DNA from: a virus
Length of the DNA stretch: 39,828 nucleotides
Strand: one strand, 5' to 3'
Virus record (IMG/VR): IMGVR_UViG_3300042296_001394
Location: 1 to 39,828 of that record
The translations under genes and the position numbers were made by a program. This document shows, in pieces, positions 38,111 to 39,828 of the stretch. The first letter of the stretch is position 1; each line of letters begins with the position of its first letter. The notes under the pieces are model-generated. The model was not told where the DNA came from and did not search any database. It saw only the letters and a list, made by a program, of their open reading frames with translations.

Positions 38111-39387
38111 CCCGCAAGCGCAGCAAGGGCCGCATTGGTATCCCCAACCTGTTCCCCGTCGAATTGGCTGGCGGCGTCATCAAATATCATTGGAAACCGA
38201 CTCCGCGCATGCGCCGCGCGGGCTGGGCTAATCTGGATTGCGGCACGGATCGCGCGACCGCTATTCAACTGGCCGAGGCACGCAACGCTGAAATCGCCAC
38301 TTGGGACGCTGGGCTTAACCATGCTGGCCTTGGCCATAATGGCGGGCCTTCACTGTCTGACATGCGCCCGCGCAGCATGCGCGAACTTGCCGACGCATGG
38401 ATGCGCAGCGACCATTTCCGCAACACACTCGCGCCAAAAACACAGCGGCTATACAAACACAGCGCCGACAAGTTGATGATCTGGACCGAGCAAGGCAGCA
38501 TTCCCGTTGCACATATCAGCCGCGCCGCATGTCTTGAACTGCGCGATCACTTGGTACGCAGCGGCCAAAAAAGCGCCACCGCCAACACATTGCGCGTTTT
38601 GCGCGTCCTTATGGCTTATGCCGTTGATCGCGGCATCATCGCCGTAAACCCTGCGCTAAAAATGCGCATCCCCGAATCCGACCGGCGAACCCACATCATT
38701 GACGCCCGCGCAATTGACTTGCTCGACCGCGCCGCAACTGCGCTGCATCTGCCATCGGTCAGGCTTGCCATGCTCATTGGCTTTTGGACTATGCAGCGTG
38801 AAAGTGACCTTCTCGCTTACACTAAGGCTGATTGGCGCATCATTCCAGCGGTAGACGTCCCGCCCGAAGCGCGGTGCGCCCTGTCCGACGCACACGGCAA
38901 TGTATGGGGCTTCAAAAAGGCGCAGCAAAAAACCAAGCTGCACGTATGGCCATCGGTGCCGCCCGCCGTGCGCGACCTTGTGCATACGACCATAAAGGCC
39001 AATGAAGCGCGCGACGTGCCAACCTTTGTCATCTTGCCAGATGACCGCATGGCAAAACGCTACAGCGACAAACAGTTTCAGCGCCGCTTTAGCCAGGTGC
39101 GCATCGTCGCATGGTATGGCGCCATCCTTGCGGGCGATTGGAGGCTGGCCAAGCATATCCGCAAAACCCAATTCCGCGACTTCCGCCGCACGGGCATGTG
39201 CTATTTTGGCGAATTGCGCGTGCCGGTGCCATTGATTGCCGCGATCAGCGGGCACAGCATCAACTACACGCAAAAGATTATCGACACCTACATGCCAGCC
39301 AACAACCGCTTTGCCGTCATGGGCCTAGCCGAAGCCATAACCCGCGCCGCCGAGCGCACAGTGATCGAAGAAAGGTTAGAGGGATGA
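38107..39387 (+). CDS. int: Tyrosine recombinase, prophage integrase
   Basis: The 426-residue protein has an N-terminal arm-binding or SAM-like part and a catalytic domain with Arg231 in TMQRESDLL, Lys276 in QQKTKLHVW, Arg360 in FRDFRRTG, His383 in ISGHS and nucleophile Tyr395 in IDTYMP. His of the usual H-x-x-R pair is replaced by Arg357, as in many phage integrases of this type. It lies 340 bases from attR on the same strand as the tRNA. Confidence 0.92.
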   Translation: MTRKRSKGRIGIPNLFPVELAGGVIKYHWKPTPRMRRAGWANLDCGTDRATAIQLAEARNAEIATWDAGLNHAGLGHNGGPSLSDMRPRSMRELADAWMRSDHFRNTLAPKTQRLYKHSADKLMIWTEQGSIPVAHISRAACLELRDHLVRSGQKSATANTLRVLRVLMAYAVDRGIIAVNPALKMRIPESDRRTHIIDARAIDLLDRAATALHLPSVRLAMLIGFWTMQRESDLLAYTKADWRIIPAVDVPPEARCALSDAHGNVWGFKKAQQKTKLHVWPSVPPAVRDLVHTTIKANEARDVPTFVILPDDRMAKRYSDKQFQRRFSQVRIVAWYGAILAGDWRLAKHIRKTQFRDFRRTGMCYFGELRVPVPLIAAISGHSINYTQKIIDTYMPANNRFAVMGLAEAITRAAERTVIEERLEG

Positions 39388-39716
39388 CCAGCAACCGCAA
39401 GTTGGACGGCGTTAATGGCATTTGGTTTAATGAAGCTGGCCTCGTTTCCAAAGACGCAATTCGCGATTTAACTGTCGGAAAAATTAGGGACGCATTGGGA
39501 ATTTTTGACCGCCCTGCAAAGATCGACCCGCTGCTAATTCCACATTATTTTTACGAGTCATTAACGCCACTAGAGCGCGCTGATTTTTTGCCCAAAAACT
39601 TTGTAATCGCACAGGCGATAGTTACCCCGAAAGATACCATCGTCGCACGTGCGACTGAGAAATCATCGCACAGCGTCGCACAGAACGCTGTTGACCCGCA
39701 GAAATCCGACGTTTAA
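39384..39716 (+). CDS. Integrase-coupled hypothetical protein (110 aa)
   Basis: The ATG overlaps the integrase stop (ATGA) and the frame is open to the TAA at 39714-39716. It contains GIWFNEAGLVSKDAIRDLTVGKIRDALGIFDRPAKIDPLLIPHYFYESLTPLERADFLP, a compact alpha/beta-looking core, then a Ser/Thr/Val-rich tail. Its 3' end contains integrase-arm-like repeats and the promoter for the adjacent tRNA. A role in recombination control is possible but unproven. Confidence 0.7.
   Translation: MTSNRKLDGVNGIWFNEAGLVSKDAIRDLTVGKIRDALGIFDRPAKIDPLLIPHYFYESLTPLERADFLPKNFVIAQAIVTPKDTIVARATEKSSHSVAQNAVDPQKSDV
39607..39683. repeat. TCGCAC repeats, candidate integrase arm-type sites
   Basis: TCGCACAG occurs at 39607-39614, 39666-39673 and 39676-39683, and a perfect 14-bp palindrome GTCGCACGTGCGAC lies at 39642-39655. 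The motif also appears in the left arm (CAGCGTCGCA at 334-343). The repeats are inside the integrase-coupled ORF, 45-125 bases from the core. Confidence 0.55.
39618..39638 (-). promoter_or_regulatory. Weak sixth operator-like sequence
   Basis: On the minus strand GTATCTTTCGGGGTAACTA matches the phage operator in both half-sites, differing in the central four bases. No -35-like sequence is present upstream, and it is inside an ORF, so it may be a chance match or a silencer site near attR. Confidence 0.35.
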
Positions 39717-39719
39717 GGG
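39691..39719 (+). promoter_or_regulatory. Phage-supplied promoter for the interrupted tRNA-Gln
   Basis: TTGACC (39691-39696), 17-bp spacer and TAAGGG (39714-39719) lie ten bases before the tRNA, closely matching the geometry of the native promoter (TTGACC, 17 bp, TATACG, twelve bases). The -10 begins with the TAA stop of the integrase-coupled ORF. The -10 is weak, so readthrough from the integrase operon may also contribute. Confidence 0.55.
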
Positions 39720-39729
39720 TTTTCATTCT

Positions 39730-39751
39730 TCCCCGGTCGTCTAACGGTAAG
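39730..39751 (+). repeat. attR core within tRNA-Gln
   Basis: The exact 22-bp repeat of attL forms the 5' acceptor strand and D-arm of the complete tRNA-Gln. Because the intact tRNA is here, the part of the gene 5' of the crossover point is phage-derived. Confidence 0.92.
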
Positions 39752-39803
39752 ACTACGGACTCTGACTCCGTCTATTGAGGTTCGAATCCTTACCGGGGAA
39801 CCA
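39730..39803 (+). tRNA. tRNA-Gln(CTG)
   Basis: The cloverleaf is complete: acceptor TCCCCGG/CCGGGGA, D-stem GTCT/AGAC with AACGGTA loop, anticodon stem ACGGA/TCCGT with loop CTCTGAC (anticodon CTG), T-stem TGAGG/CCTTA with TTCGAAT loop, discriminator A and encoded CCA. Its 5' part is the attachment core. The 25 bases after it show nothing recognisable. Confidence 0.95.
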
Positions 39804-39828
39804 TCCTAAAATTATGATCTGATTGCGT

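Larger units (their letters stand above)
242..39751. mobile_element. Complete T7/BPP-1-like podovirus prophage integrated in tRNA-Gln(CTG)
   Basis: A 22-bp direct repeat (242-263 and 39730-39751) bounds a full set of phage modules: terminases, portal, capsid, tail tubular proteins, ejection proteins, tailspike, lysis, replication, regulators and integrase. No tape-measure protein, tail tube or sheath genes are seen, and the tail tubular A/B-like and internal virion proteins point to a short-tailed phage. Late genes run leftward; regulatory and integration genes occupy the right third. No broken structural gene was noticed, so the prophage may be inducible; that is inference. Confidence 0.93.

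Noticed and set aside
1-39828. CRISPR array, insertion sequence or transposase
   Set aside because: No regularly spaced direct repeats and no transposase-like ORF were found on either strand.

Overview
The window holds one complete, integrated podovirus-type prophage (about 39.5 kb, 242 to 39751) in an alphaproteobacterial chromosome, most likely a sphingomonad. That host is inferred from tRNA-Gln(CTG) sequence style, base composition and protein flavour; no marker gene is present to prove it. A 22-bp direct repeat marks the ends: the 5' part (acceptor strand plus D-arm) of tRNA-Gln. The intact tRNA lies at the right end beside the integrase, and an orphan copy lies at the left end next to the native tRNA promoter.

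The left two thirds (519 to about 27230) is a leftward late operon, read right to left: small and large terminase, small virion proteins, portal, a Bbp19-like protein, scaffold, major capsid, tail tubular A- and B-like proteins, T7-type internal virion (ejection) proteins including one with a lytic transglycosylase domain, a beta-helix tailspike, a separate S74-like chaperone, lysis genes (membrane protein, NlpC/P60-type endolysin, holin), a lectin-like tail protein, a permuted-papain-like protein and an overlapping spanin pair. A rho-independent terminator at about 354-384 ends the operon. Most genes are chained by ATGA, TAATG or TGATG overlaps.

The middle (27230 to 28490) has no confident gene. 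It carries an att-like relic, a leftward promoter, eleven YAGAAC repeats bracketed by a 14-bp inverted repeat (possible origin or operator cluster), a long GC-rich hairpin and a rightward promoter. Right of it is a rightward early block: four tiny genes, then a BRO-N antirepressor with a structured leader. A lone antisense membrane protein lies between them. A leftward replication operon follows (35676 to 30760): an XRE regulator with a Cys cluster, small genes, an initiator-like tRNA-Met, primase, a Rieske-type iron-sulphur protein and a helicase. A divergent XRE repressor gene with its own terminator sits at 35751. A rightward operon (36308 to 39716) of tiny genes ends in a small HTH protein, the tyrosine integrase and an integrase-coupled ORF.

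The most interesting system is regulatory. A roughly 19-bp sequence, consensus GTWTCTYMTWTGGTWACTR, lies inside the promoters of five transcription units (late operon, capsid gene, rightward early operon, the divergent regulator pair and the integrase operon), always in the same orientation relative to transcription. This suggests that one phage repressor, or one phage-specific activator, controls the whole prophage. A second notable point is that integration separates tRNA-Gln from its promoter, and the phage appears to carry a replacement promoter at the equivalent position.
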